A stretch of 64,000 nucleotides of DNA. Origin: Azospirillum brasilense. Its GTDB lineage: Bacteria; Pseudomonadota; Alphaproteobacteria; Azospirillales; Azospirillaceae. The first letter of the stretch is position 1; the number at the start of each line of letters is the position of its first letter. Made by a program: the position numbers and the translations under genes. The notes under the pieces were generated by a model. That model searched no databases. It was not told the origin of the DNA and worked only from the letters and a program-made list of their open reading frames with translations. The stretch lies in the NCBI RefSeq assembly GCF_022023855.1, contig NZ_CP059450.1, positions 1,537,001-1,601,000 of the forward strand, read 5' to 3'. This document shows, in pieces, positions 28,125 to 36,931 of the stretch.

Positions 28125-29231
28125 TCATGCCGCCCCCAGGATGGCCGATTGACCGGTGGCCGACCGGCCGATGTCCGGCTGCTCATCGGCGTCAATGTGC
28201 GGGGAGCGGGCGGCCAGCGCCGCTTCGGCTTGGACAATCAGGTCGCCGATGATCTCGGCCACCGGCTGCTCGCGCGTGACTAGCCCGACGCTCTGGCCGG
28301 CCATCAGCGAGCCGCTCTCCACGTCGCCGTCGATCACCGCGCGGCGCAGCGCGCCGGCCCAGAAATGCTCGATCTCCAGAATGCCTTCGTCGCGCGTCTT
28401 CTCGCCGCGGTCCACGCGGGCGATGACTTCGCGCTGAAGCTCCATGAAGCGCTTCGACCCGGCGTTGGTCAGCGCCCGCACCGGGATCACCGGAAAGCGC
28501 GGGTCGATCTGCACGGACGCCTGGGCGTCGCGCGCCGAGGCCTTGATGAAGACCTGCTTGAAGCGCTGGTGCGCGATGGATTCGGTGGCGCAGACGAAGC
28601 GGGTGCCGATCTGCACGCCCGCCGCCCCCTGCTCCAGGTAGGACAGGATGGCCTCGCCGCGCCCGATGCCGCCGGCCACGAAGACCGGGACCTCGCGCAG
28701 GTCGGGCAGGATCTCCTGCGCCAGGACGGTGGTGGAGACGGGGCCTATATGGCCGCCGGCCTCCGTGCCCTCGATCACCAGGGCGTCGATGCCGAGCTTG
28801 ACCATCCGCCTGCCGCTGACCAGCGTCGGGGCGAAGGTCATGGCGCGGGCGCCGCCGTCCTTGATGCGCTTGATGGTGGCGCCGCTGGGGAAGCCCCCGG
28901 CGATCACCACGTGGCTCACCGCCAGCTCCCGGCAGACGTCGATCAGACGATCGAGTTCCGGGTGCATGTTGATGAGGTTGACGCCGAAGGGCTTCGCGGT
29001 CAGCGTCCGCGTGGCGGCGATCTCCGCCGCCAGCAGGTCCGGCGGCATCGAGCCGCAGGCCAGCACGCCGAAGCCCCCGGCGTTGGAGATGGCGGAGACG
29101 AGGTGGCGCTCCGACACCCAGCTCATCGCACCGCCCATGATGGCGGTGCGCGTGCCGAGGAAGGCGCAGCCACGCTCCCACAGCCGGTCGAGTCGGGCGC
29201 CTGCGACCGCGTCGGACCTGGCGTCGGTCAT
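28125..29231 (-). CDS. nitronate monooxygenase / FMN-dependent enoyl reductase-like oxidoreductase
   Basis: A 368-residue TIM-barrel flavoprotein of the NMO/YrpB/FabK-like family. Visible are AIMGGAMSWVSERHLVSAIS, the FGVNL block, GxDALVIEGTEAGGH (catalytic His region), FVAGGIGRGEAI and GVQIGTRFVCATES, the FMN phosphate site. Members oxidise nitronates or reduce enoyl-thioesters; this sequence does not decide which. It is placed between lysC (26 bp) and ptsP (1 bp) on one transcript, an insertion into the usual lysC-ptsP pair as I know it. Confidence 0.85.
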   Translation of the reverse strand: MTDARSDAVAGARLDRLWERGCAFLGTRTAIMGGAMSWVSERHLVSAISNAGGFGVLACGSMPPDLLAAEIAATRTLTAKPFGVNLINMHPELDRLIDVCRELAVSHVVIAGGFPSGATIKRIKDGGARAMTFAPTLVSGRRMVKLGIDALVIEGTEAGGHIGPVSTTVLAQEILPDLREVPVFVAGGIGRGEAILSYLEQGAAGVQIGTRFVCATESIAHQRFKQVFIKASARDAQASVQIDPRFPVIPVRALTNAGSKRFMELQREVIARVDRGEKTRDEGILEIEHFWAGALRRAVIDGDVESGSLMAGQSVGLVTREQPVAEIIGDLIVQAEAALAARSPHIDADEQPDIGRSATGQSAILGAA

Positions 29232-29257
29232 CGCCGCCCCTCCCCCTTCACCGCGAC

Positions 29258-30493
29258 TCAGGCCGCGTCCAGCCCGTAGGCGGTGTGCAGCGCGCGCAGC
29301 GCCAGCTCCGCATACTCCTCGGCGATCAGGACGGAAATCTTGATCTCGGAGGTGGAGATGACCTGGATGTTGATGCCCTTGTCGGCCAGCGCCTTGAACA
29401 TGCGCTGCGCGACGCCGGCGTGGCTGCGCATGCCGACGCCGATCACCGACACCTTCACCACGTTGGCGTCGGAGACGATGCGCTTGTAGTTCAGCTCGGC
29501 CTTCGCGTCCTCCAGCACCTTGACGGCGCGGGCGATATCGGCCTTGCCGACGGTGAAGGTCATGTCGGTGGACTTGCCGTCTTCCGACACGTTCTGGACG
29601 ATCATGTCGACATTGACGGCGGCGTCGGTCAGCGGACCGAAGATGCTGGCCGCCACGCCCGGACGGTCGGCGACGCCGATGAGGGTGATCTTCGCCTCGT
29701 CGCGGCTGTAGGCGATGCCGCTCACAACTTCCTTTTCCACGATCTCGTCCTCGTCAACAACAAGGGTACCGGGAAGCGCGCTGCCGGCGGCCTCCTCGAA
29801 GCTCGACAGAACCTGCACGCGCACGCGGTGGTTCATCGCCATCTCGACCGAGCGGGTCTGCAGGACCTTCGCCCCCTGCGACGCCAGCTCCAGCATCTCC
29901 TCGTAGGTGATCTTGGAGAGCTTGCGCGCCTTGGTGACGATGCGCGGGTCGGTGGTGTAGACGCCGTCCACATCGGTGTAGATGTCGCAGCGGTCGGCCT
30001 TCAGCGCCGCCGCCAGGGCGACCGCCGAGGTGTCGGAGCCGCCGCGGCCCAGCGTGGTGATGCGGCCGGTTTCGGTCACGCCCTGGAAGCCGGCGACCAC
30101 AGCGACCTCGCCGGTGTTCATCCGCTTGTCCAGCTCCGCCGTGTCGATGGACACGATGCGCGCCTTGCCGTGCGTCTCGTCGCTGTAGATCGGAATCTGC
30201 CAGCCGAGCCAGGACCGCGCCTGGATGCCGAGCGACTGCAGCGCGATGGCGAGGAGACCGGAGGTCACCTGCTCGCCCGAAGCGACGATGGCGTCGTACT
30301 CGCGCGCGTCGTGCAGCTTGTCGATGTCGTTGCAGTATTTCACGAGCTGGTTGGTCACGCCGGACATCGCCGACACGACGACGGCGACCTGATGCCCCGC
30401 CTTGACTTCCTGCTCGACCTTTCGGGCCACGTTCTTGATGCGGTCGATGTCGCCGACCGACGTGCCGCCGAACTTGAGGACGATCCGCGCCAT
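29258..30493 (-). CDS. lysC: aspartate kinase
   Basis: A 411-residue kinase opening the aspartate pathway to lysine, threonine and methionine. The kinase domain starts ARIVLKFGGTSVGDIDRIKN and carries VVVSAMSGVTN and GRGGSDTSAVALA. Two C-terminal ACT domains (about 265-410; ITLIGVADRPGVAASIFGPL, VSVIGVGMRSHAGVAQRMF) are the allosteric lysine/threonine sensors. Length fits the class-II alpha form; an internal beta-subunit start is not obvious. It is divergent from ubiG, with 156 bp between. Confidence 0.97.
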   Translation of the reverse strand: MARIVLKFGGTSVGDIDRIKNVARKVEQEVKAGHQVAVVVSAMSGVTNQLVKYCNDIDKLHDAREYDAIVASGEQVTSGLLAIALQSLGIQARSWLGWQIPIYSDETHGKARIVSIDTAELDKRMNTGEVAVVAGFQGVTETGRITTLGRGGSDTSAVALAAALKADRCDIYTDVDGVYTTDPRIVTKARKLSKITYEEMLELASQGAKVLQTRSVEMAMNHRVRVQVLSSFEEAAGSALPGTLVVDEDEIVEKEVVSGIAYSRDEAKITLIGVADRPGVAASIFGPLTDAAVNVDMIVQNVSEDGKSTDMTFTVGKADIARAVKVLEDAKAELNYKRIVSDANVVKVSVIGVGMRSHAGVAQRMFKALADKGINIQVISTSEIKISVLIAEEYAELALRALHTAYGLDAA

Positions 30494-30649
30494 ACCTCAC
30501 ACCATGTCTGGGCCGGCACATAAGCCGGCAGTCCGCGCCCCCGCTCTACCGTTGCCGGCGCGGGGCGGCGTATCCATACTCTGTCGCTCACAGCGAGGCA
30601 AGTTCGCCCCGCAATTGTTCTCGCAATCCAAGCATACGGGATTTCTTTC

Positions 30650-31411
30650 ATGACCGCGACCGCCGGAACCGCAGGCACCGCAGGCACTGTCGACCCCCAG
30701 GACATCGCCCGCTTTTCGGCCATCGCCGCGGAATGGTGGGACCCCGCCGGCAAGTTCCGGCCCCTGCACCGGCTGAACCCGCTGCGGCTGGCCTACATCC
30801 GCGACACGCTGTGCCGCCGCTTCGGCCGCGACCCGCTGGCGGCGGAGCCGCTGAAGGGCCTGCGCATCGTAGACATCGGCTGCGGCGGCGGCCTGCTGTC
30901 GGAGCCTATGGCCCGCATGGGCGCCACTGTGGTCGGCGTGGACGCGGCCGAGCGCAACGTCCGCACCGCCGCCGCCCACGCCGCGGAGACCGGCACCCCC
31001 GTCGACTACCGCGCCACCACCGCCGAGGCCCTGGCCGCCAGCGGCGAGCGCTTCGACGCCGTGCTGGCGATGGAGGTGATCGAGCATGTCGCCGATGTGC
31101 CGCTGTTCGTGAAGTCCTGCGCGGAGCTGACGGCGCCGGGGGGGGCGCTGTTCCTGGCGACGCTGAACCGCACGCCGAAGTCCTTCGCGCTGGCCATCGT
31201 CGGGGCGGAGTACATCCTGCGCTGGCTGCCCCGCGGCACCCACAACTGGCGCCAATTCCTGCGCCCTGGCGAACTGGCCGCCGCCGTGCGCGCCGAAGGG
31301 ATGGCGATCCGCGACCTGACCGGCATCACCTACAACCCGCTGTCCGACGAGTTTCGGCTGAACCCGCGCGATCTCGACGTGAACTACATGGGCTGGGCGG
31401 AGCGGGCCTGA
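30650..31411 (+). CDS. ubiG: ubiquinone biosynthesis O-methyltransferase UbiG
   Basis: A 253-residue SAM methyltransferase carrying out both O-methylation steps of ubiquinone synthesis. It has the diagnostic FSAIAAEWWDPAGKFRPLH start, RIVDIGCGGGLLSEPMARMG for SAM binding, EVIEHV, and the late FLRPGELAAAVRAEG. It is the divergent partner of lysC, a conserved alphaproteobacterial arrangement. It is followed by two stacked hairpins before convergent ptsN. Confidence 0.96.
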   Translation: MTATAGTAGTAGTVDPQDIARFSAIAAEWWDPAGKFRPLHRLNPLRLAYIRDTLCRRFGRDPLAAEPLKGLRIVDIGCGGGLLSEPMARMGATVVGVDAAERNVRTAAAHAAETGTPVDYRATTAEALAASGERFDAVLAMEVIEHVADVPLFVKSCAELTAPGGALFLATLNRTPKSFALAIVGAEYILRWLPRGTHNWRQFLRPGELAAAVRAEGMAIRDLTGITYNPLSDEFRLNPRDLDVNYMGWAERA

Positions 31412-31419
31412 ACGTACAG

Positions 31420-31467
31420 AGCATCGGCGACGCGTACGGACGTACATACGTACGCGTTGCCGATGCT
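31420..31467. terminator. long inverted repeat after ubiG
   Basis: Arms AGCATCGGC-G-ACGCGTAC and GTACGCGT-T-GCCGATGCT pair over 18 bp with one mismatch around a 12-nt centre that itself contains GTAC repeats. It starts 9 nt past the ubiG stop. No U-run; it may stabilise the transcript or bind a protein. Confidence 0.55.
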
Positions 31468-31514
31468 GGCGCTGATGTTGGCTGCAGAAGCGGTGGCATC
31501 GGGAGCCGCACAAC

Positions 31515-31551
31515 GAAAAAACGGGAGGGCCGGCGGCTCTCCCGTTTTTTT
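31515..31551. terminator. bidirectional intrinsic terminator, ubiG / ptsN
   Basis: AAAAAACGGGAG and CTCCCGTTTTTTT flank an 11-nt GC-rich loop: a textbook Rho-independent terminator with a T-run on both strands, between convergent ubiG and ptsN. Confidence 0.9.
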
Positions 31552-31572
31552 CATGTTCACAGGAAACGCGCC

Positions 31573-32031
31573 TTACGCCGCGTGGCTGGCTTCGTGCTGG
31601 GTCAGCAACGCATAGATCGCGTCCGCCGAGTCCGAACCGCGCAGCTTCTCGCACATGGACTGGTCGCGCAGCAGGCGCGACACACGGGCCAGCGCCTTCA
31701 GATGGTCGGCGCCGGCATGATCCGGAGCCAACAGCAGGAAAATCAGATCGACCGGTTGCTCATCGATCGCATCGAAGTCGATGGGCCGCTCCAGCCGGGC
31801 GAAGACGCCGTGGACACGGTCGAGGTTGGGCAGCTTGCCGTGCGGGATGGCGATGCCATGCCCTACGCCGGTGGTGCCCAACCGCTCGCGCTCCAGAAGG
31901 ACGTCGAAGATCGCCCGTTCGTGCTGGCCGGTCAGCTCGGACGCCTTGCGCGCCAAGTCCTGCAGGGCCTGCTTTTTGCTGCCGGCCTTCAGGTTCGGGA
32001 GAATGGCGTGCGGCGTGATGAGATCGAGCAT
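31573..32031 (-). CDS. ptsN: PTS IIA-like nitrogen-regulatory protein
   Basis: A 152-residue EIIA-Ntr starting MLDLITPHAILPNLKAGSK. The phosphorylated histidine lies in GTTGVGHGIAIPHGKL, and the LIFLLLAPDHAGADHLKALA region is typical. It is the terminal phospho-acceptor of the PtsP-NPr-PtsN chain and regulates potassium, nitrogen and carbon processes by protein contact. It lies downstream of hpf and rpoN, the usual order, 34 bp after hpf. ATG 32031 is chosen by similarity; the longer frame reads into hpf. Confidence 0.95.
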   Translation of the reverse strand: MLDLITPHAILPNLKAGSKKQALQDLARKASELTGQHERAIFDVLLERERLGTTGVGHGIAIPHGKLPNLDRVHGVFARLERPIDFDAIDEQPVDLIFLLLAPDHAGADHLKALARVSRLLRDQSMCEKLRGSDSADAIYALLTQHEASHAA

Positions 32032-32065
32032 GACGCTTTGGGTGTGGTTGGAACAGAGACCGGAC

Positions 32066-32662
32066 TCAGGCGCCGGCCTTCTCCGCCGGGTCGACCCAAC
32101 CGATGTTGCCATCGGCGCGGCGATAGACCAGGTTCAGGCGGCCATGGGCGCCGTTGCGGAACATCAGGGCCGGAGCGTCGGCGAGCTCCATGCGCATCAC
32201 CGCCTCGCTGACCGCCAGGGTCGCGATGTTGGTTTCCATCTCGGCGATCACGATGGGCTGCGCCTCCTCGGCAGCGGCCTCTTCGCTCTCCACATGGGCC
32301 TCGTCCTTCTCCGCTTCCAGGATCTGGTAGCGGGCCGGGAAGGCTTCCTGCGCGGGGGCTTCGACGCTGTGGTGGTCGCGCAGACGGCGCTTGTAGCGGC
32401 GCAGGCGCTTGGCCAGCTTCTCGCACGCGGTGTCGAAGGCGGGGTACGGCTCGGTGGCGTCGGACGCGCTCTGAAGGACGATCCCACGACCGACATGGAC
32501 CTGAATGTCGGCCTTGAACAGATGCGCTTCGCGCGTCAGGACGACGTTGGCCTCGATCGGCTTGTTGAAATACTTGCCGACGATGGTGTTCAGGCTGTCC
32601 GCGACGTGGGTGCGCAGAGCGTCGCCAACGTCAAGCTGCTTGCCTTTGACGGTCAGTTGCAT
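32066..32662 (-). CDS. hpf: ribosome hibernation promoting factor, long form
   Basis: A 198-residue protein. The N-terminal HPF/RaiA domain (about 1-105) starts MQLTVKGKQLDVGDALRTHV. The C-terminal dimerisation domain (about 135-195) contains ALMFRNGAHGRLNLVYRRAD and GNIGWVDP. A Glu/Ala-rich linker joins them. Long HPF dimerises 70S ribosomes into 100S particles in stationary phase. It sits between rpoN and ptsN; the 123-bp gap to rpoN probably carries a promoter, but no clear consensus was seen. Confidence 0.95.
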   Translation of the reverse strand: MQLTVKGKQLDVGDALRTHVADSLNTIVGKYFNKPIEANVVLTREAHLFKADIQVHVGRGIVLQSASDATEPYPAFDTACEKLAKRLRRYKRRLRDHHSVEAPAQEAFPARYQILEAEKDEAHVESEEAAAEEAQPIVIAEMETNIATLAVSEAVMRMELADAPALMFRNGAHGRLNLVYRRADGNIGWVDPAEKAGA

Positions 32663-32785
32663 TTTGGGATGTTTCCAATCTGGTCCGCGATAGACATAGG
32701 ACGACGGAAGGCCGCCACGTGCGGACGGGGACCATAGTGACGGCGGTATGGGCTGTCAATCAAGGACGGCCCCCTCCCGGCCCGG

Positions 32786-34363
32786 TTACATGCGTGACAT
32801 CTTGGCACGGCGTCGCTGCACCGATGACGGAATGCGCATCGCTTCACGATACTTCGCGACCGTCCGGCGCGCAATGTCGATCCCTTCACCACGAAGGATT
32901 TCGACGATTTTATCGTCCGACAGCACGTCCTCGGGCTTCTCGGCGTCGATCATCGCCTTGATGCGGTAGCGCACGGCCTCCGCCGAGTGGGCCGCCTGCC
33001 CGTCGGCCCCCTGGATGGCGGAGGTGAAGAAATACTTCAACTCAAACACGCCGCGCGGCGTCGCCATGAACTTGTTGGTTGTGACGCGACTGACCGTGCT
33101 CTCGTGCATGCCGATTGCTTCGGCGATGTCGCGCAGGATCAGCGGCTTCAAATGCGAGACGCCGTGGATGAAAAAGGCGTCCTGCTGCCGGATGATCTCG
33201 CTGGCCACCTTCAAAATCGTGGTGGCGCGCTGGTGCAGCGACTTGACCAGCCAGTTGGCCGACTGGAAGCGCTCGGTGATGTATTCCTTGTCCGCCTTGT
33301 TGCGGGCGGTGCCGGAGATGCGCGCGAAATAGCGGTGGTTGACCAGCACCCGCGGCAAAGTGTCCGGGTTCAGGTCGATCAGCCAGCCGCCGCCGGGGTT
33401 GGCGCGCATCAGGATGTCGGGGGTGACGAGCTGGGCGGGCGTGTGGTCGAAGCTGAGCGCCGGCTTGGGGTTCAGCTTGCGGATCTCCGCCACCATGTCG
33501 GCGACGTCCTCGGCGTCCACGCCGCAGACCTTCATCAGCGCCGGCAGGTTGCGCGCCGCCAGCAGCTCCAGATGGTCGAGCAGGGCCTCCATCGCCGGGT
33601 CGAAGCGGTTCTTCTCGCGCAGCTGAATCGCCAGGCACTCTTTGAGCGAGCGCGCGAAGATGCCCGGCGGGTCGAAGCGCTGGCAGGCGGCGAGCACCCG
33701 CTCCACCCGCTCCGGCGCGCAGCCGAGCTGCCCCGCGAGGCTCTCGACCTCCAGCCCGGTGATCCAGCCGGCCTCATCCAGCATGTCGATCAGCGCCAGA
33801 CCGATGAGCTGGTCGCCAAGGTCCGGCAGGTCGATCTTCAGCTGCTCGGTCAGATGGTCGCGCAGGCTCTTCTGGCCGGTCAGCGTGGCTTCCAGGTTGG
33901 ACTCGTCGTCCTCGAAACCGCCGCGGCCGCCACGTTCCTGCCAGGAGCCGTAGACGTCGCTGGAACCGTCCGTCCCGTCGGAAAAACGGTCGTCGGAATA
34001 GACATTCTCGAAATCGGTGTCGAGAGGCGCGTCGGAGGCCGACCCCATCGTCTCCGACGACGTCATCTCCACCGTGTCGCGGGTGCGCCCGTCGGTCATC
34101 GGCGGCTGGCGCTCCTCCGGCGCGGCGAGGTCCACTGCCCCCCGCTCGCCCCCACCGTCACCGGCACCGTCGCCCCCGGACTCGCCGCCGCCCTCACCGG
34201 GGCCGCCGTCGCGCTCCAGCAGGGGATTCTGCTCGATCTCGCGGTCCACGAAGTCCGACAGTTCGATGTTCGACAGCTGCAGCAGCTTGATGGCCTGCTG
34301 CAGCTGCGGAGTCATCACCAGGGACTGGGTCTGACGAAGATCGAGGCGTTGGCTGAGCGCCAT
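32786..34363 (-). CDS. rpoN: RNA polymerase sigma-54 factor
   Basis: A 525-residue sigma factor. Region I is Gln/Leu-rich (MALSQRLDLRQTQSLVMTPQ, QQAIKLLQLSNIEL), the acidic region II is long and Gly/Asp-rich (about 55-150), and region III has the core-binding and HTH parts. The RpoN box ARRTVAKYRE is near the C-terminus (about residue 502). It directs nitrogen-fixation and nitrogen-assimilation promoters together with NtrC/NifA-type activators. It follows lptB by 16 bp in the lpt-rpoN-hpf-ptsN cluster. Confidence 0.98.
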   Translation of the reverse strand: MALSQRLDLRQTQSLVMTPQLQQAIKLLQLSNIELSDFVDREIEQNPLLERDGGPGEGGGESGGDGAGDGGGERGAVDLAAPEERQPPMTDGRTRDTVEMTSSETMGSASDAPLDTDFENVYSDDRFSDGTDGSSDVYGSWQERGGRGGFEDDESNLEATLTGQKSLRDHLTEQLKIDLPDLGDQLIGLALIDMLDEAGWITGLEVESLAGQLGCAPERVERVLAACQRFDPPGIFARSLKECLAIQLREKNRFDPAMEALLDHLELLAARNLPALMKVCGVDAEDVADMVAEIRKLNPKPALSFDHTPAQLVTPDILMRANPGGGWLIDLNPDTLPRVLVNHRYFARISGTARNKADKEYITERFQSANWLVKSLHQRATTILKVASEIIRQQDAFFIHGVSHLKPLILRDIAEAIGMHESTVSRVTTNKFMATPRGVFELKYFFTSAIQGADGQAAHSAEAVRYRIKAMIDAEKPEDVLSDDKIVEILRGEGIDIARRTVAKYREAMRIPSSVQRRRAKMSRM

Positions 34364-34379
34364 GGGCAGGGAAACCGCA

Positions 34380-35204
34380 CTAGAGGCTGAACCGGTCCCC
34401 GAGGTAGACCCGGCGCACGTCCTCGTGCGCCACGATCTCGGCCGGCTCTCCCTCCATTAGTACCACACCATCGTGCAAGATGTATGCCCGATCGACGAGG
34501 TCGAGGGTTTCACGCACGTTGTGGTCGGTGATGAGCACGCCGATGCCGCGGTCGCGCAGGTGGCTGACCAGTTCGCGGATGTCGTTCACCGCGATCGGGT
34601 CGATGCCGGCCAGCGGCTCGTCGAGCAGGATGAAATGCGGCTGGGAGGCCAGCGCGCGGGCGATCTCGACGCGCCGCCGCTCGCCGCCCGACAGCGCCAG
34701 CGCCGGGGCGCGGCGCAGGTGGGTGATTGAGAACTCCGCCAGCAGCTCGTCCAGCATCTGCTCGCGCGTGTCGCGGTTGGGCTCCACCACCTCCAGAACG
34801 GAGCGGATGTTGTTCTCCACCGACATGCCGCGGAAGATCGACGCCTCCTGCGGCAGATAGCCGATGCCCAGCCGCGCCCGGCGGTACATGGGCAGCGCCG
34901 TGATGTCCTGCCCGTCGAGCAGGATAGTGCCGGAGTCGGCGGCGATCAGCCCGGTGATCATGTAGAAGCAGGTCGTCTTGCCCGCCCCGTTGGGGCCGAG
35001 CAGGCCGACCGCCTCGCCGCGCTGGACCGTCACGGTCACGTCGCGGACGACCGGGCGCTTCTTGTAAGCCTTGCCCAGATGCAGGGCCACCAGCCCTTCG
35101 GCCGGGCGCACGTCGGTGGCGGGTTGCCCCGCCGGGTGACCCGACGCATTCGGGGCGGAAAGGGTCGGACCGCCGAGGTCCCGGTCTTCGATGTCCATGG
35201 CCAT
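34380..35204 (-). CDS. lptB: LPS export ABC transporter ATP-binding protein
   Basis: A 274-residue ATPase powering LPS extraction from the inner membrane with LptFG. Motifs: GLLGPNGAGKTTCFYMI (Walker A), Q-loop in YLPQEASIFRGM, LSGGERRRVEIARAL signature, and FILLDEPLAGIDPIAV (Walker B). It has an N-terminal extension of about 30 residues relative to E. coli LptB. The start is either ATG 35204 or 35198. It lies 19 bp after lptA. Confidence 0.96.
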   Translation of the reverse strand: MAMDIEDRDLGGPTLSAPNASGHPAGQPATDVRPAEGLVALHLGKAYKKRPVVRDVTVTVQRGEAVGLLGPNGAGKTTCFYMITGLIAADSGTILLDGQDITALPMYRRARLGIGYLPQEASIFRGMSVENNIRSVLEVVEPNRDTREQMLDELLAEFSITHLRRAPALALSGGERRRVEIARALASQPHFILLDEPLAGIDPIAVNDIRELVSHLRDRGIGVLITDHNVRETLDLVDRAYILHDGVVLMEGEPAEIVAHEDVRRVYLGDRFSL

Positions 35205-35223
35205 TGATTCGCTGCCGGGTCGG

Positions 35224-36171
35224 TCAGGGCTTCGCGGCGGGCGTACCGCCCGATTGCGCGGCGGGCGTACCGCCCGATTGCGCGGCGGGCGTACCGCCCG
35301 ATTGCGCGGTGGGCTTGCCGCCCGCCTGGGCGGTGGGCCGGCCAGCCGGCGCCCCCGGCTCCTGGCCGGGGATCAGAAGGCCCATCACCCGCCCGCCGGT
35401 GGCGGGGCCGGCGATCACCCGGTTGACCCTGGTCTTCATGTTCATCTCGGCGGCGTCGCCATTGAGCTGGTTGTCGTTGCGGGTGATCTTGACGTTGCCC
35501 AGCAGCACCGCCGTCTCGTCGGCCACCGAATAGACCAGCTTGTCGGACAGCGCCACGTCGGTCGCGGTGGTCACCACCACGCTGCCCGCGCCGTCGATGC
35601 GCTCCATCTGGGTCGAACCGTCCGGCATCTTCTTGAGCTGGCCGATCAGGATGTCGGCGCGCAGCCGGTCGCCGTTGGCGATGCGCACGGCCACGGCGTC
35701 GCCGCGGGCCACCGTCAGGTTCTTGGCCTCGTAATATTCCAGCGTGTCGCGCGCCGTCACGATGTCGGTGCGGGTGACCAGCTTCAGGTTGCGCCCGGTG
35801 ACCACCGCCACCTGCTTGTCCACGTCGTAGACGCCCCGTTCGCCGAAGACCTCCTGGGTCGGGCTGACGATGCGCACGTTGCCTTCGGCGAGAAGCTGGA
35901 ACACCTCGTTCCCCTTGCCGGGCACCTCCCGGTAGTAGGCGGTCAGCACGTCGGCGTAGACGGTGCTGTCGCTGCGCTTGGCCGAGGCGTTGCCACGCGC
36001 CACATAGGCGCGCACGTCCTGATGCCATTCGATGGCCTGATCGGCGTTGACCTCGACCGGGTTGGGTCCACCGCCGAGGCCGGGCAGCCCCTGGGCCACC
36101 GCCGGGACGGCGGCCCCCGACAGCAGAAGGAACGCGGCCATCAGCGGGGCCGCAAGGGTGGCTGCACTCAA
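35224..36171 (-). CDS. lptA: LPS transport periplasmic protein LptA
   Basis: About 315 residues. A signal peptide (LMAAFLLLSGAAVPAVAQ) precedes an OstA/LptA beta-jellyroll (about 40-245) with YVARGNASAKRSDSTVYAD and DRLRADILIGQLKK; LptA forms the periplasmic bridge carrying LPS. The C-terminal about 70 residues are Gly/Pro/Gln-rich with tandem GGTPAAQS units. The TTG 36171 start is supported by GGAGG 9 nt upstream and a TTGA overlap with the lptC stop. Confidence 0.9.
   Translation of the reverse strand: MSAATLAAPLMAAFLLLSGAAVPAVAQGLPGLGGGPNPVEVNADQAIEWHQDVRAYVARGNASAKRSDSTVYADVLTAYYREVPGKGNEVFQLLAEGNVRIVSPTQEVFGERGVYDVDKQVAVVTGRNLKLVTRTDIVTARDTLEYYEAKNLTVARGDAVAVRIANGDRLRADILIGQLKKMPDGSTQMERIDGAGSVVVTTATDVALSDKLVYSVADETAVLLGNVKITRNDNQLNGDAAEMNMKTRVNRVIAGPATGGRVMGLLIPGQEPGAPAGRPTAQAGGKPTAQSGGTPAAQSGGTPAAQSGGTPAAKP
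35234..35353. repeat. 24-bp tandem repeat in the 3' end of lptA
   Basis: Three exact 24-bp units (35234-35257, 35258-35281, 35282-35305; each begins GCGGCGGGCGTACC) and two degenerate ones up to 35353. In the lptA frame each encodes eight residues, so copy changes keep the frame. Confidence 0.85.
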
Positions 36172-36905
36172 CGCGTCTTTCCTCCCGGGCTTTCGGCGGC
36201 CTGGACGTCGGCCTTGGACTGGTTCAGGAACACCATCGTCTTGCCACGGTCGGACAGGCGGAAGCCTTCGGCGTTGATCACGCCCTGCGGCCCCTGGCCC
36301 ACGACATGGACATCGCCCCAGGCGGTACCCTTGCGGATGTCGGAGTCCGCTTCCTCGGTGGTGAATTCGTTGCCGTCGTCGCGCATGACGCGGACATGAC
36401 CCCGCATCTTCAGGATGCCGGTGACCTGATTGTACCAGCCCTTGTCGGAGCGGATGGTCACCCATGTGCCGTCGGTCTGGGTCATCTCCGCTTCCGGCTG
36501 GTCGAGCAGGACGATGTCCGGCTGGTCGGCGATGCGGTCGGCCTTGGCCGCCACCAGCGAGAAGGGCTGGTTGTCCTCGTCCACCGCGATGTAGCGCGGC
36601 TTGATCATCTCAAGCTGGCCCTTGTCGGCGGAAATGCGCAGGGTCGGCAGTTCGGTCAGCGACGGCCACACGGCGATCAGCGCCATCACCGCCAGCGCCA
36701 GCGCCGGAAGCGCGAACTTCATCCCGGTGACGAAGCGGCTGTAGACCCGGCTGACCGGGCGGATTTCCCGGCGCCGGTGGATGCGCTTGGCCGCCTCGCT
36801 GTCGGGCATCGACTCCGGCATAGCCATGAGCCGTGCGGCGAGGGAAGGCGCATCGGCGCGCCGATCCTCCGTGTTCACCGTCCGATCCTTCAGGTCGCTG
36901 TCCAT
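36168..36905 (-). CDS. lptC: LPS export protein LptC
   Basis: About 245 residues. A cytosolic N-terminus of about 65 residues is followed by a single TM anchor (FALPALALAVMALIAVWPSL) and a periplasmic jellyroll (about 90-235) of the LptC/DUF1239 family. It links LptBFG to LptA. ATG 36905 has GGAGGA upstream at a spacing of about 11. It overlaps lptA by 4 bp and follows the KdsD-like gene by 26 bp, making kdsD-lptC-lptA-lptB one unit. Confidence 0.9.
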   Translation of the reverse strand: MDSDLKDRTVNTEDRRADAPSLAARLMAMPESMPDSEAAKRIHRRREIRPVSRVYSRFVTGMKFALPALALAVMALIAVWPSLTELPTLRISADKGQLEMIKPRYIAVDEDNQPFSLVAAKADRIADQPDIVLLDQPEAEMTQTDGTWVTIRSDKGWYNQVTGILKMRGHVRVMRDDGNEFTTEEADSDIRKGTAWGDVHVVGQGPQGVINAEGFRLSDRGKTMVFLNQSKADVQAAESPGGKTR

Positions 36906-36931
36906 GGCGTCAACCGTCCTCCGGCTGCCCG

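Noticed and set aside
25784..28252. Long open frame (822 codons) opposite ptsP
   Set aside because: Shadow frame of ptsP with a low-complexity His/Arg/Gln/Ala translation and no motif.
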